Assembly: GCA_007713595.1 (NCBI GenBank)
Contig: VMRY01000003.1
Location: 1 to 64,000 of the forward strand
From: Sedimenticola thiotaurini
GTDB taxonomy: Bacteria > Pseudomonadota > Gammaproteobacteria > Chromatiales > Chromatiaceae
DNA length: 64,000 nt
Reading direction: 5' to 3'
The position numbers and the translations under genes are program-made. Each line of letters begins with the position of its first letter. Within the stretch, counting starts at the first letter, position 1. Positions 18,781 to 28,226 of this stretch are shown piece by piece. The notes below the pieces were generated by a model, which saw only the letters and a program-made list of their open reading frames with translations, was not told the origin of the DNA and did not search any database.

Positions 18781-19695
18781 ATTAAGCCGATCTTTACACA
18801 AGGCCCTTCGATTACTTTCCGCGTTATCATTGCAGCGGTGCTTTCACTCGCCTTGATGATTGTCGACCATCGTCAACATCACCTGGAAACGGTCAGATCC
18901 GTCCTTTCGACAGTAATCTATCCCTTGCAATATGTAGCCAATATGCCCTTATCCATAGGGCACTGGGCTTCCGAGACATTTGCATCCCGCACCCGGCTGC
19001 AGAATGAAAATCGAAGCCTTAGAAAGGAGAATCTTCTACTTCAGGGGCGTCAACAAAAACTCGCTTCACTTGAGGCGGAGAACATGCGCCTTCGAGACCT
19101 GCTGGACTCCTCTTTCAAGATAGGTGATCGCGTCTTGATTGCAGAACTGATTGCAGTGGATATGGACCCCTACAGACAGCAAGTCCTTCTCAACAAGGGT
19201 TCCAGTTCAGGAATATACAAGGGGCAGCCAGTTCTGAATGCTAATGCCGTGATGGGGCAGGTAATTCATGTCAATCGCTTTACCTCTTCCGTGCTGATGA
19301 TTACCGATGCCAGCCATGCCCTGCCTATCCAGGTAAACCGGAATGGCCTGCGCACTGTAGCTATAGGCACAGGACGTATCAATGAGCTTGAGCTACCCAA
19401 CCTACCCAATAATGCAGACATTGAGGTTGGTGATCTGCTGGTCACGTCAGGACTGGGGGGGCGCTTTCCATCGGGTTATCCAGTTGCTATCGTCACCTCT
19501 ATTGTACGTGAGCCAGGAGAGCCCTTCGCCAATATCAAGGCACAACCAAACGCCCACCTGGATCGTGCTCGGGAGGCGCTATTGGTATGGACTCTAACGC
19601 CACCTGAACAAAATGATCCGCCCACAGCGGAAGCGAGTGAGCCGGAAAAACAGGCCGAACCGACGGCTGAACCTACACCGAGGGATGCCCCATGA
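18781..19695 (+). CDS. mreC: Rod shape-determining protein MreC, apparent AUU start
   Basis: A periplasmic scaffold of the elongasome with one N-terminal membrane segment (VIIAAVLSLALMIV), a coiled coil (TRLQNENRSLRKENLLLQGR) and a beta-domain. An acidic Pro/Glu-rich tail (ATEASEPEKQAEPTAEP-like) ends the protein. The only standard in-frame start is GTG at 18838, which would delete the cytoplasmic N-terminus and half the membrane segment. The frame is open upstream to a TGA at 18772 and encodes KPIFTQGPSITFRV, the typical MreC N-terminus, preceded by ATT at 18781. AGAGG lies 10 bases before it. I therefore place the start at AUU (304 residues). It overlaps mreD by ATGA. Confidence 0.88.
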   Translation: MKPIFTQGPSITFRVIIAAVLSLALMIVDHRQHHLETVRSVLSTVIYPLQYVANMPLSIGHWASETFASRTRLQNENRSLRKENLLLQGRQQKLASLEAENMRLRDLLDSSFKIGDRVLIAELIAVDMDPYRQQVLLNKGSSSGIYKGQPVLNANAVMGQVIHVNRFTSSVLMITDASHALPIQVNRNGLRTVAIGTGRINELELPNLPNNADIEVGDLLVTSGLGGRFPSGYPVAIVTSIVREPGEPFANIKAQPNAHLDRAREALLVWTLTPPEQNDPPTAEASEPEKQAEPTAEPTPRDAP

Positions 19696-20180
19696 CGCTG
19701 TCACCCCGGCAAGGTACCCTCGTGATTGTCCTCACCTTCTGTGTGGCGCTACTGTTGGCCATTCTGCCACTACCGGACTGGGCGCAGATGCTGCGGCCCC
19801 AGTGGTATACCCTGGTATTGATCTACTGGGTACTGGCCCTGCCACACCGTGTTGGCGTAGCAGTAGGCTGGTTGACTGGCATTCTGGTAGACGTGTTAAT
19901 GGGCACCCTGCTGGGCCAACATGCCCTTTCGCTGGCGCTGGTCGCCTATATCGTCTTTGAGATGCACTTGCGCATACGGCTGTTCCCTCTGTGGCAGCAA
20001 TCACTGACCATTTTAGTGCTGCTACTTCTTGAGAAACTCGTATCCTTATGGGTAATTGGTGCGGTGGGACAGCCTACACCGCCCCTAACCTACTGGGCTC
20101 CACCCCTGGTCGGCATGCTTCTGTGGCCATGGATTTACATCGTTCTGCGTGATCTGCGACGCAAGTTCCAAGTAAGCTGA
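19692..20180 (+). CDS. mreD: Rod shape-determining protein MreD
   Basis: An integral membrane protein of the elongasome (162 residues) with about five hydrophobic segments, for example GTLVIVLTFCVALLLAILP and SLTILVLLLLEKLVSLWVIG. PQWYTLVLIYWVLALPHRVG and GILVDVLMGTLLGQHAL are family motifs. It overlaps the mreC stop by four bases (ATGA) and lies 4 bases before mrdA, so the genes are translationally linked. Confidence 0.95.
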   Translation: MTLSPRQGTLVIVLTFCVALLLAILPLPDWAQMLRPQWYTLVLIYWVLALPHRVGVAVGWLTGILVDVLMGTLLGQHALSLALVAYIVFEMHLRIRLFPLWQQSLTILVLLLLEKLVSLWVIGAVGQPTPPLTYWAPPLVGMLLWPWIYIVLRDLRRKFQVS

Positions 20181-20184
20181 GCGT

Positions 20185-22029
20185 ATGTATCAGAGCACGC
20201 TCAAAGATTATCTGCGTGAAAGTCGGTTATTTCGCTCGCGAGCCATCATCGCGGCACTAATCGTACTCTTCCTGCTCCTGTTGCTGGCACTCCACCTTGC
20301 CAAGCTGCAGATTATTGACCATACCCATTTCACTACGTTATCGAGGGATAACCGTGTCCGAGTGGAACCCCTCCCCCCCACTCGTGGGCTGATCTACGAT
20401 CGTAACGGTGTTATTTTGGCGCAGAACCTGCCCACACACAGCCTGGAAATCACCCCCGAGCGGGTCAAAAACCTGGAGAAAACACTGGAGGAACTTGGTC
20501 AACTGATCCCCATTAGCGAAAACGACATCAAACGCTTCAGACGACTCAAAAGCCATCAACGTCGCTTTGAAAGCATCCCGATACGGGTTCAACTAACCGA
20601 CGAGGAGGTGGCCCGTTTTGCCGTCAATCGACACCTCTTCCCTGGTGTGGATATCCACGCCAAGCTGCTGCGCGATTATCCCAAAAAAGATGTTACTGCA
20701 CATATCCTCGGCTATGTGGGTCGCATTAATAAAAAAGAACTGCAGATAATTGATAATTCCAGCTACTCGGGAACAACACACATCGGAAAAAACGGCGTCG
20801 AAAAGTACTATGAAGAGGCCCTGCATGGAGAAGTAGGGTTACAGCAGGTAGAAGTCAATGCCTTGGGGCGGGTTATCCGGGTACTGGAAAATACCCCCCC
20901 TGTACCTGGCATGGATCTGCACCTCACCCTGGACTCTGCTCTGCAGGAGGTCGCCCTTCGCGCATTCGGTGAAGACAATGGTGCCGCCGTAGCAATCAAC
21001 CCCGAAAATGGCGACATCCTGGCCATGGTCAGCAAACCCGGTTTTGATCCGAATCTGTTTGTTGAGGGTATTTCGTCGGCTGATTACCACGCCTTACAAA
21101 CATCCGAAGACAATCCACTATTCAACCGGGCAATACGGGGGCAATATCCCCCCGGATCAACCATAAAGCCTTTTATCGGGCTGGCTGGCCTGGAGAGTGG
21201 CGTGATCAGCGCCACGCAGAAAAAATTCTGTCCGGGGTTTTTCCAACTACCCAATCATAGCCATAAATACCGTGACTGGAAAAAGACCGGCCATGGGAGT
21301 GTCGATCTCTACGACGCCATCACTCAGTCCTGTGATGTCTACTACTATGACCTTGCACTGCAGATGGGCATAGATAAGCTGACCGAATACCTGGCACCTT
21401 TTGGGTTCGGAGAAAAAACCGGTGTCGATATTACTGGCGAACTGGGTGGATTACTGCCATCACGCGAGTGGAAAAAAAATGCAAAGAAGCAACCCTGGTA
21501 CCCAGGAGAGACCTTGATAACGGGGATCGGCCAAGGCTACTTCCTGACCACACCATTGCAACTGGCCAGCGCCACAGCCACGTTATCTAGCCGCGGGAAA
21601 CGTTTACAGCCGAGGATCGTTAAGGCCATCCAGCGCAAGGGGGATGCATCACCCATCGAGCAACCAATCATTCCTCACGAAAGGGTGAGCATACAGTCTG
21701 AGGCCAATTGGGATACTATGCGCGACGCCATGCTCCAGGTTACGGAAGGCCTGCGCGGAACCGCCAGAAACATTCGCAACGAAAATTATCATATTGCAGG
21801 AAAAACAGGTACGGCCCAGGTATTTACCATCAAACAGGAAGAGAAGTACGACGAGGATAAGATAGATAAAAAGATGCGTGATCACGCCCTGTTCATGGCC
21901 TTTGCCCCAGCAGAAAAACCCAAGATTGCGGTTGCAATAATCATTGAAAATGGTGGCCATGGTGGCTCAGTTGCAGCCCCAATTGCCAAGGCAATCATGG
22001 ATTACTATCTGCTTCAGGATAAGCATTAA
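20185..22029 (+). CDS. mrdA: Penicillin-binding protein 2 (elongasome transpeptidase)
   Basis: Class B PBP that cross-links peptidoglycan during elongation with RodA. A single N-terminal membrane helix (IIAALIVLFLLLLLAL) is followed by the dimerisation/pedestal domain with PTRGLIYDRNG. The transpeptidase domain has the SxxK motif in PPGSTIKPF, SxN-type SCDVYYYD and KTG in AGKTGTAQV. Length 614 is usual. Its stop TAA shares its last base with the rodA ATG. Confidence 0.97.
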   Translation: MYQSTLKDYLRESRLFRSRAIIAALIVLFLLLLLALHLAKLQIIDHTHFTTLSRDNRVRVEPLPPTRGLIYDRNGVILAQNLPTHSLEITPERVKNLEKTLEELGQLIPISENDIKRFRRLKSHQRRFESIPIRVQLTDEEVARFAVNRHLFPGVDIHAKLLRDYPKKDVTAHILGYVGRINKKELQIIDNSSYSGTTHIGKNGVEKYYEEALHGEVGLQQVEVNALGRVIRVLENTPPVPGMDLHLTLDSALQEVALRAFGEDNGAAVAINPENGDILAMVSKPGFDPNLFVEGISSADYHALQTSEDNPLFNRAIRGQYPPGSTIKPFIGLAGLESGVISATQKKFCPGFFQLPNHSHKYRDWKKTGHGSVDLYDAITQSCDVYYYDLALQMGIDKLTEYLAPFGFGEKTGVDITGELGGLLPSREWKKNAKKQPWYPGETLITGIGQGYFLTTPLQLASATATLSSRGKRLQPRIVKAIQRKGDASPIEQPIIPHERVSIQSEANWDTMRDAMLQVTEGLRGTARNIRNENYHIAGKTGTAQVFTIKQEEKYDEDKIDKKMRDHALFMAFAPAEKPKIAVAIIIENGGHGGSVAAPIAKAIMDYYLLQDKH

Positions 22030-23165
22030 TGGCGCACTACAAACCCAGCGGTCTACGAGAATCCAATCCAACCAGAGCTGAGGGAATCCTGGCCGATCTT
22101 CACCTGGATCTCCCCCTGCTGACTGGGCTGTTGCTGCTCTGTGGCTTTGGTCTGATGGTCCTTTACAGCGCCAGTGGCCAGGACATGGCGGTTATAGAGC
22201 GCCAACTGATTCGCCTGGGGGTTGCCTTTACTGTCATGATCACAGTGGCACAGATAAGACCTTCCACCCTTAGGCGCTGGGCTCCATGGCTCTTTGGGGC
22301 CGGCATATTGATGCTCGTCGCCGTCTTGCTCGCAGGGCAGGTGGGTAAAGGAGCACAGCGCTGGCTCAATCTGGGGCTATTTCGATTCCAGCCCTCCGAG
22401 ATGGTTAAACTGGCCGTTCCCATGATGATTGCCTGGTTTCTTGCGGAAAAATCTCTACCACCCAGATGGAGCCGTCTTGCAATAGCCGGCATTATGATCC
22501 TGATACCGGTCTTGCTCATCGCCCGCCAACCCGATCTTGGTACCTCACTTCTGGTGGCAAGTGCTGGTATCTTCGTTCTGTTTATGGCGGGTCTCAGCTG
22601 GCGTTTTATTGGGGGAATGATTATCACGGCTATCCCAACCGCCTGGATTCTCTGGGAGTGGGGAATGCGGGAGTATCAGCGAAACAGGGTACTCACCTTT
22701 CTCAACCCGGAACGTGATCCACTCGGAACCGGTTATCACATTATTCAGTCCAAGATAGCCATCGGCTCTGGCGGGATCTATGGCAAAGGCTGGCTGAATG
22801 GTACCCAGTCCTACCTTGAGTTTCTACCGGAAGGGACTACCGATTTCATTTTTGCCGTACTGGCTGAAGAGTTTGGATTCGTTGGAATTATTACACTTCT
22901 GGCGATCTACATTTTTATTATTATGCGCGGTCTCTATATCGCATCACAGGCACAAGACACTTTCAGCCGTCTCCTCGGAGGCGCCATTACCATGGTGTTC
23001 TTTGTCTATCTATTTGTTAATACAGGTATGGTGAGCGGAATACTCCCGGTGGTCGGTGTACCTCTACCACTCGTGAGTTATGGTGGAACCTCCCTGGTGA
23101 CCATCATGGCCGGTTTCGGTATCCTGATGTCTATCCATACCCATCGAAAACTGCTACCCACTTGA
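22029..23165 (+). CDS. rodA: Peptidoglycan glycosyltransferase RodA
   Basis: SEDS-family polymerase that makes glycan strands together with PBP2. It has 378 residues and about ten membrane helices. Family motifs include FQPSEMVKLAVPM, ARQPDLGTSLLV, FLPEGTTDFIFAVLAEEFGF and VPLPLVSYGGTSLV. The N-terminus is slightly extended before the first helix. Its ATG overlaps the mrdA stop by one base. It is also called mrdB. Confidence 0.97.
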   Translation: MAHYKPSGLRESNPTRAEGILADLHLDLPLLTGLLLLCGFGLMVLYSASGQDMAVIERQLIRLGVAFTVMITVAQIRPSTLRRWAPWLFGAGILMLVAVLLAGQVGKGAQRWLNLGLFRFQPSEMVKLAVPMMIAWFLAEKSLPPRWSRLAIAGIMILIPVLLIARQPDLGTSLLVASAGIFVLFMAGLSWRFIGGMIITAIPTAWILWEWGMREYQRNRVLTFLNPERDPLGTGYHIIQSKIAIGSGGIYGKGWLNGTQSYLEFLPEGTTDFIFAVLAEEFGFVGIITLLAIYIFIIMRGLYIASQAQDTFSRLLGGAITMVFFVYLFVNTGMVSGILPVVGVPLPLVSYGGTSLVTIMAGFGILMSIHTHRKLLPT

Positions 23166-23216
23166 GTAATAAAGACAGATTCAAACCGGAACTGAAATCA
23201 AACAAGGAAAACAGGC

Positions 23217-24218
23217 ATGCATCGCACCCTTTCAATCGCTGGACTTCTGGTTGTTTCACTGTTCGCTGGCAGCATCCAGCCCGTCCATGCAGAGAATGAA
23301 ACTGAAGATCTGATCCAGGAACTGGCCGCTGAGAGGGGTTATAACGCTGACACTCTGCGCCACTTGCTGGCCGATGCCAAACGCAGTCAGCTGGTCATTG
23401 ACAGTCTAAACCGACCGGCTGAAACAATTCATACCTGGAAGACCTATAGACCAATCTTTCTTAAACAGGATCGAATTGAGCAGGGCCTGGCCTATTGGAA
23501 CGAACATCAGGCCACTCTGAACAAGGCAGAAACCCTGTATGGCGTAGCGCCTGAAATCATTGTTGCCATTATCGGCGTGGAGACCTTTTACGGTAAAAGG
23601 CCGGGCTCTATCGCTATACTGGATGCCCTCTATACCCAAGCCTACCACTACCCCAGACGGGAACGGTTTGGCCGCGCTCAGCTCAAGGCTTTCCTGCAGA
23701 TTCTGATGGAAGAGCAGATGGAGCCTGGAATGGCGGTCGGCTCTTATGCGGGTGCCATGGGCACACCCCAGTTCATTCCCACCAGCTATCTCGGCTATGC
23801 AGTGGATTTTGATGGCGACAATAAGCGGGATATCTGGAAAAATGACGCGGACGTAATCGGCAGCGTGGCCAACTATTTCAACAAGCATGGATGGCGCAAA
23901 GGCGAAGCCATTGCTCTGCGAACAGGGGAGATCGACCAGAATCACCCGCTGTATGTGGAATCGGCGCAAAAAGCCGATAAACCTGATGTCGCAATCAGCG
24001 AGCTGATAAAGAATGGTATAACGCCGTCTGATATAGCCAATACCGAGACCCTGGTTAAAATCATACACTTGAAAGGAGCGGAGGGAGACGAGTTCTGGCT
24101 AGGCTTGCAGAATTTCTATGTCATCACCCGCTATAACCACAGCAATCTCTACGCCATGGCTGTCTATCAGCTCAGCCAGGAGATCCTCGCCCTCAAAAAA
24201 CAGATGGATAGTCAGTGA
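23217..24218 (+). CDS. mltB: Lytic murein transglycosylase B
   Basis: GH103 periplasmic lytic transglycosylase that cleaves glycan strands to 1,6-anhydro-MurNAc ends. The N-terminal signal peptide ends PVHA before ENETED, with no lipobox Cys, so it is soluble or loosely membrane-bound, unlike E. coli MltB. The catalytic Glu is in IIGVETFYGKRPG, and GSYAGAMGTPQFIPTSY and DFDGDNKRDIW are family motifs. It has 333 residues. It lies 51 bases after rodA and overlaps rlpA by four bases (GTGA). Confidence 0.95.
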   Translation: MHRTLSIAGLLVVSLFAGSIQPVHAENETEDLIQELAAERGYNADTLRHLLADAKRSQLVIDSLNRPAETIHTWKTYRPIFLKQDRIEQGLAYWNEHQATLNKAETLYGVAPEIIVAIIGVETFYGKRPGSIAILDALYTQAYHYPRRERFGRAQLKAFLQILMEEQMEPGMAVGSYAGAMGTPQFIPTSYLGYAVDFDGDNKRDIWKNDADVIGSVANYFNKHGWRKGEAIALRTGEIDQNHPLYVESAQKADKPDVAISELIKNGITPSDIANTETLVKIIHLKGAEGDEFWLGLQNFYVITRYNHSNLYAMAVYQLSQEILALKKQMDSQ

Positions 24219-25063
24219 TACGAGCACAACAAATAAAGACACTCCTCCTCAGTCTCGTCTGCGTTTCGCTGATTACCGCCTGCACGATTAGGCCCTCCGC
24301 TATCCCTGGTTTTCCACAGGACGAAGATAGCGCACCTGCCCGACAACTTGACCCCGACAGTATCGCTGACGCCATCCCACGAGATGAACCACGCAGTCGC
24401 CGGGGCAATCCCAGCTCCTATGTAGTCAGAGGGCATCGGTACTACACCCTGAAGAGCAGTCAGGGACATGTGGAGAGGGGTATTGCCTCCTGGTATGGCA
24501 CCAAATTTCACGGCCGCACCACCAGCAGTGGCGAACCCTACAATATGTACGCCATGACCGCTGCCCACAAAAGTCTGCCACTTCCAACCTATGTTCAGGT
24601 GACCAACCTGCGCAATGGTCGGACTGCTGTCGTCAAGGTAAATGACAGAGGACCATTTCACGACAACCGAATTATCGACCTCTCCTATGCTGCGGCCACT
24701 AAGCTTGGAATCGTGGGGAAAGGTACTGGCCTGGTGGAGATAAGATCACTGGACGCGCGCCAACCAATACAAACTCCACCACCGGCAACACCCCAAGCCC
24801 CGGTTATTCAAGCCCAGCATCCGAGCGAACCCGAAATATTTATACAGGTGGGTGCCTTCAGCAGCAGACAGAACGCCAATCAACTGAGCAACAAACTGGC
24901 CCACTCCCTCGGTGAGAAGATAAGAATTCAGGAGATTAATGCGCAAGGGCAAGCCATATTCCGGGTTCAGATCGGGCCATTAGCCAGCGTCGAACAGGTA
25001 GATAATCTCAGCCTCAATCTACCCCGGCTGGGTATCCTGGAAACTCAAGTTATAATCGACTGA
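24215..25063 (+). CDS. rlpA: Septal ring lipoprotein RlpA (lytic transglycosylase, SPOR domain)
   Basis: A lipoprotein that in Pseudomonas cleaves naked (denuded) glycans. It starts at GTG, overlapping the mltB stop. The signal peptide ends in the lipobox LITAC. The double-psi beta-barrel (about 85-175) has GIASWYGTKFHGRTTSSGE with the active-site Glu/His, and VKVNDRGPFHDNRIIDLS. A Pro-rich linker leads to a C-terminal SPOR domain (about 207-282) that binds denuded peptidoglycan at septa. It lies in the mrd-rod-mlt-rlp-dac cluster, as in E. coli. Confidence 0.95.
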   Translation: MIRAQQIKTLLLSLVCVSLITACTIRPSAIPGFPQDEDSAPARQLDPDSIADAIPRDEPRSRRGNPSSYVVRGHRYYTLKSSQGHVERGIASWYGTKFHGRTTSSGEPYNMYAMTAAHKSLPLPTYVQVTNLRNGRTAVVKVNDRGPFHDNRIIDLSYAAATKLGIVGKGTGLVEIRSLDARQPIQTPPPATPQAPVIQAQHPSEPEIFIQVGAFSSRQNANQLSNKLAHSLGEKIRIQEINAQGQAIFRVQIGPLASVEQVDNLSLNLPRLGILETQVIID

Positions 25064-25123
25064 ATTTTGCTCTGCGAGACAGCTTGATCATTTACAGCGC
25101 TCAATAACAGGTTGAAGGCATCA

Positions 25124-25140
25124 GGTGCGATTTTCGCACC
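25124..25140 (+). other. Short perfect hairpin upstream of dacA
   Basis: GGTGCGA, loop TTT and TCGCACC form a 7-bp perfect stem in the 170-bp gap between rlpA and dacA. It is not followed by a T run, so it is at best a weak terminator or an mRNA 3' end stabiliser. The rest of the gap likely holds the dacA promoter. Confidence 0.45.
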
Positions 25141-25233
25141 GGTTTCAGGTTAGAATTAACGGCATGTTACAGAACCTCGCCTGTTTCAAGCTGTCTCTAG
25201 CTATTCCGGATTGAAGAAGTCAAAAGGATTAAA

Positions 25234-26388
25234 ATGTTCCAAAAAACCTGCAAATACAATCTCCTCCTCCCCATTTTACTTGCTTGTCTGTTCCTTACAG
25301 TAAATGCGACCGCAGCCACTCCGGTCCCTGCCCCCCCAACCGTTGCCGGAACAGGCCATCTGCTGATTGATTATGACAGCGGCCGAATACTGGCAGAACA
25401 GAACTCGGACCAGATCCTTGAGCCCGCCAGCCTGACCAAAATCATGACCGCCTATGTAGTGCTCAGGGAGATAAAGGAGGGGCACATCACACTGCAGGAT
25501 CAGGTACTGGTAAGCAAAAAAGCCTGGCGTACCCCTGGCTCCAGGATGTTCATTGAGGTTGGTAAAAAGGTCCCACTGGAGACACTGCTAAAAGGCATGA
25601 TCATCCAGTCAGGTAATGATGCCAGCGTAGCCTTGGCAGAGCATGTAGCTGGAAGCGAAGAGACCTTTGCCAATCTGATGAACGAGCACGCCCAGCGACT
25701 CGGCATGGCCAGCACCCAGTTCGCCAACAGCACCGGTTTACCTGCCGAAAATCATCACACGACAGCGCACGATATCGCACTGGTCACCAAGGCTACTATA
25801 AAAGAGTTTCCCGACTTCTATCATTGGTACGCTACCAAAGAGTTCACATTCAACGACATCACCCAGAAAAACCGCAATCGATTGCTCTGGCGGGATGAGG
25901 CCGTGGATGGTGTTAAAACCGGCCATACCGAAGCCGCTGGTTACTGCCTGGTAGCATCAGCAAAAAAAGAGGGTATGCGACTGATTTCAGTCATCATGGG
26001 CACCCAGAGTGAAGATGCCCGCGCCAAAGAGAGTCTCACACTGCTGAATTACGGTTTCCGATTTTTCGAAACTCATCGCCTGTATGGGGCCGGAGATATA
26101 CTCACTACAACGCGCGTCTGGAAAGGTCTCCAGGAGAAACTGAGCCTGGGACTCAATCAGGATCTCTATATCACCATTCCCAGACGACAATACAAGAACC
26201 TCAAGGCCAGCATGACCATAGATCCAAAGCTGCTCGCTCCGGTCACTAAAGGGGCAAGGCTGGGCAAGGTGACTATTCAGCTGGAAGGGGAGACACTCCT
26301 TGAAACTGACTTGGTGGCACTGGAGAGCGTTCCGGAAGGGGGCATCCTGCAAAATATCAAAGATACCGTTCTACTCTGGCTGGAATAG
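25234..26388 (+). CDS. dacA: D-alanyl-D-alanine carboxypeptidase (PBP5/6 type)
   Basis: Trims the terminal D-Ala from peptidoglycan pentapeptides. The signal peptide ends around NATA-ATPVP. Active-site motifs are SxxK in EPASLTKIM, SGN in IQSGNDASVAL and KTG in GVKTGHTEAAGY. The C-terminal beta domain and a terminal amphipathic helix (GGILQNIKDTVLLWLE) anchor it to the inner membrane. AAAGGA lies about 8 bases before the ATG. At 384 residues it is typical. It is followed 26 bases later by dat, so the free D-Ala may be recycled. Confidence 0.96.
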   Translation: MFQKTCKYNLLLPILLACLFLTVNATAATPVPAPPTVAGTGHLLIDYDSGRILAEQNSDQILEPASLTKIMTAYVVLREIKEGHITLQDQVLVSKKAWRTPGSRMFIEVGKKVPLETLLKGMIIQSGNDASVALAEHVAGSEETFANLMNEHAQRLGMASTQFANSTGLPAENHHTTAHDIALVTKATIKEFPDFYHWYATKEFTFNDITQKNRNRLLWRDEAVDGVKTGHTEAAGYCLVASAKKEGMRLISVIMGTQSEDARAKESLTLLNYGFRFFETHRLYGAGDILTTTRVWKGLQEKLSLGLNQDLYITIPRRQYKNLKASMTIDPKLLAPVTKGARLGKVTIQLEGETLLETDLVALESVPEGGILQNIKDTVLLWLE

Positions 26389-26414
26389 ATAAAGCAACCT
26401 GGCGACGGCGCTTT

Positions 26415-27290
26415 ATGGCAAAACAACCCGATATCTACCTCAACGGCCGGTTTCTTCCACTAGAAGAGGCCAAGGTTTCGGTGCTTGACCGTGGCTTTCT
26501 ATTTGGTGATGGAGTTTACGAGGTCATACCCTGCTATGCCGGGCGACTGTTCAGACTGGAGCACCACCTGCAGCGCCTGGATAACAGCCTGCATGCCATC
26601 CGTATGACTAATCCCAAGAGCCCTGCCGAATGGGAGGAGATCCTGACACAGCTGACCAGACAGCTGCCCGGTGCTGATCAGTCGATCTACCTGCAGATCA
26701 CCCGGGGCTGCACAGGTAAGCGTGACCACGCCATCCCTACCGACATCACCCCCACGCTGTTTGCCATGACCCAGCCAGCCAGCTATCCGGATGCGGCCAC
26801 ACTAGCCAACGGCATCACTGCCATTACCCTACCGGATAACCGCTGGCAGCGTTGCAATATCAAGGCGATCACCCTGCTGGCCAATGTACTGCTGCGTAGT
26901 GAGGCAACAGACCATGGGGCAGCAGAAGCCATTTTAATACGCGACGGCCAAGCCTCGGAAGGCGCCACGAGCAACCTTTTCATTGTGCAGCAGGGGGAGA
27001 TTATCACCCCACCCAAGAGCGAGCACCTGCTTCCCGGCATTACCCGTGATCTCGTGCTGGAGCTGGCCAATCTGCACGGGATGACATTTATTGAAGCAGG
27101 CATTGATGTGAAGGCGCTGGAAGAGGCGGATGAGATCTGGCTGACCAGCTCAACCAAAGAGGTGATGGCTGTGGTCGAACTCAATGGTCAGAGGGTTGGA
27201 AATGGCCGACCCGGCCCCATTTACAGCCGGATGGCAAACTATTACCGTGACTATAAAGCCCAACTTCAAGCGGGCCATGAAGCGACCTGA
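26415..27290 (+). CDS. dat: D-amino acid aminotransferase (class IV PLP enzyme)
   Basis: Interconverts D-alanine and 2-oxoglutarate with pyruvate and D-glutamate, linking D-Ala and D-Glu pools for peptidoglycan. FLFGDGVYEVIPCYAGRLF and EGATSNLFIVQQGEI are class IV motifs, and the PLP Lys is in NIKAITLLANVLL. At 291 residues it resembles Bacillus Dat. IlvE and PabC are the main alternatives, but the position between dacA and ybeD-lipB favours Dat. It precedes ybeD with a gap of a few bases. Confidence 0.88.
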   Translation: MAKQPDIYLNGRFLPLEEAKVSVLDRGFLFGDGVYEVIPCYAGRLFRLEHHLQRLDNSLHAIRMTNPKSPAEWEEILTQLTRQLPGADQSIYLQITRGCTGKRDHAIPTDITPTLFAMTQPASYPDAATLANGITAITLPDNRWQRCNIKAITLLANVLLRSEATDHGAAEAILIRDGQASEGATSNLFIVQQGEIITPPKSEHLLPGITRDLVLELANLHGMTFIEAGIDVKALEEADEIWLTSSTKEVMAVVELNGQRVGNGRPGPIYSRMANYYRDYKAQLQAGHEAT

Positions 27291-27294
27291 ATCA

Positions 27295-27567
27295 ATGAAC
27301 GAAGCAAATGAGACACTACTCGAATTCCCCTGTGATTTCTCAGTCAAGGCGATGGGCCTAGCCAGCCACCCGGATTTTCAGGCCCTGGTATTGGAGATAA
27401 TCTCTGTACATGTCCCTGGCTTAACTGAAGAGTCCTGTCGTACCAAACAGAGCAAAAACGGCAAATACCTCTCGGTATCAGTCACATTCCAGGCAACCAG
27501 CAAGCCCCAGTTGGATGCCATTTATTACGCACTTACAGATCATACCGACATCGTGATGAGCCTCTGA
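27295..27567 (+). CDS. ybeD: YbeD-family (DUF493) protein
   Basis: A small ferredoxin-like alpha/beta protein (90 residues) of unknown function, classically encoded just before lip[16 protein letters not shown] and [22 protein letters not shown] match the family. I chose the ATG at 27295 because it gives the family N-terminus; the open frame extends back inside dat to 27184, and an ATG at 27277 is also possible. It overlaps lipB by one base (TGATG). Confidence 0.92.
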   Translation: MNEANETLLEFPCDFSVKAMGLASHPDFQALVLEIISVHVPGLTEESCRTKQSKNGKYLSVSVTFQATSKPQLDAIYYALTDHTDIVMSL

Positions 27568-28226
27568 TGGCCATCCTCCCCGCCCTTCCCCTGGTAAAAA
27601 ATCTCGGCACCCAGGACTACCAACCGGTCTGGAGAGCGATGCAGGCGTTCACCAATAAACGGGATGAGAGCACCCGGGATGAGATCTGGTTGGTAGAGCA
27701 TCTCCCGGTATTCACCCTGGGGCAAGCGGGAAAACCAGAGCACCTCCTCAATCCTGGCGACATCCCCATTGTTCAGACCGATAGAGGGGGGCAGGTTACT
27801 TACCACGGCCCCGGGCAGCTGGTGGCCTACCTAATGCTAAACCTGCGGCGGCATAAACTGGGGGTTCGTCAATTAGTTACACTGATTGAGCAGAGTATTG
27901 TCGATCTGCTACAGGATTACGACATTGATTCTGCCGCACGCCCGGATGCCCCGGGTGTCTATGTTGCGCAAAAAAAGATTGCTGCCTTGGGCCTAAGAGT
28001 TCGACATGGCTGCAGCTTCCACGGCCTCAGCCTGAACGTGGATATGGACCTGGAGCCCTTCAGCCGCATCAACCCCTGCGGCTATCCCGAAATGGAGGTT
28101 ACCCAGATGCGCGAACTGGCAGAGGAGATTACGCTTGCAACCGTAGCCGATGGACTGATCAGACATATTTTTTCGCGACTCGGCTACAATCAGCCTGATA
28201 TCGCACAGGCCAGAGAGACATCATGA
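27567..28226 (+). CDS. lipB: Lipoyl(octanoyl) transferase
   Basis: Transfers octanoate from acyl carrier protein to the lipoyl domains of 2-oxoacid dehydrogenases and GcvH. Family motifs are [19 protein letters not shown], the Lys in [10 protein letters not shown], and the catalytic Cys in [14 protein letters not shown]. Length 219 is normal. It overlaps both ybeD (1 base) and lipA (ATGA), so ybeD-lipB-lipA is tightly coupled. Confidence 0.97.
   Translation: MAILPALPLVKNLGTQDYQPVWRAMQAFTNKRDESTRDEIWLVEHLPVFTLGQAGKPEHLLNPGDIPIVQTDRGGQVTYHGPGQLVAYLMLNLRRHKLGVRQLVTLIEQSIVDLLQDYDIDSAARPDAPGVYVAQKKIAALGLRVRHGCSFHGLSLNVDMDLEPFSRINPCGYPEMEVTQMRELAEEITLATVADGLIRHIFSRLGYNQPDIAQARETS

Noticed and set aside
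23406-24068. Minus-strand open frame (220 codons) opposite mltB
   Set aside because: mltB is clear, and the antisense frame has no start signal or domain.
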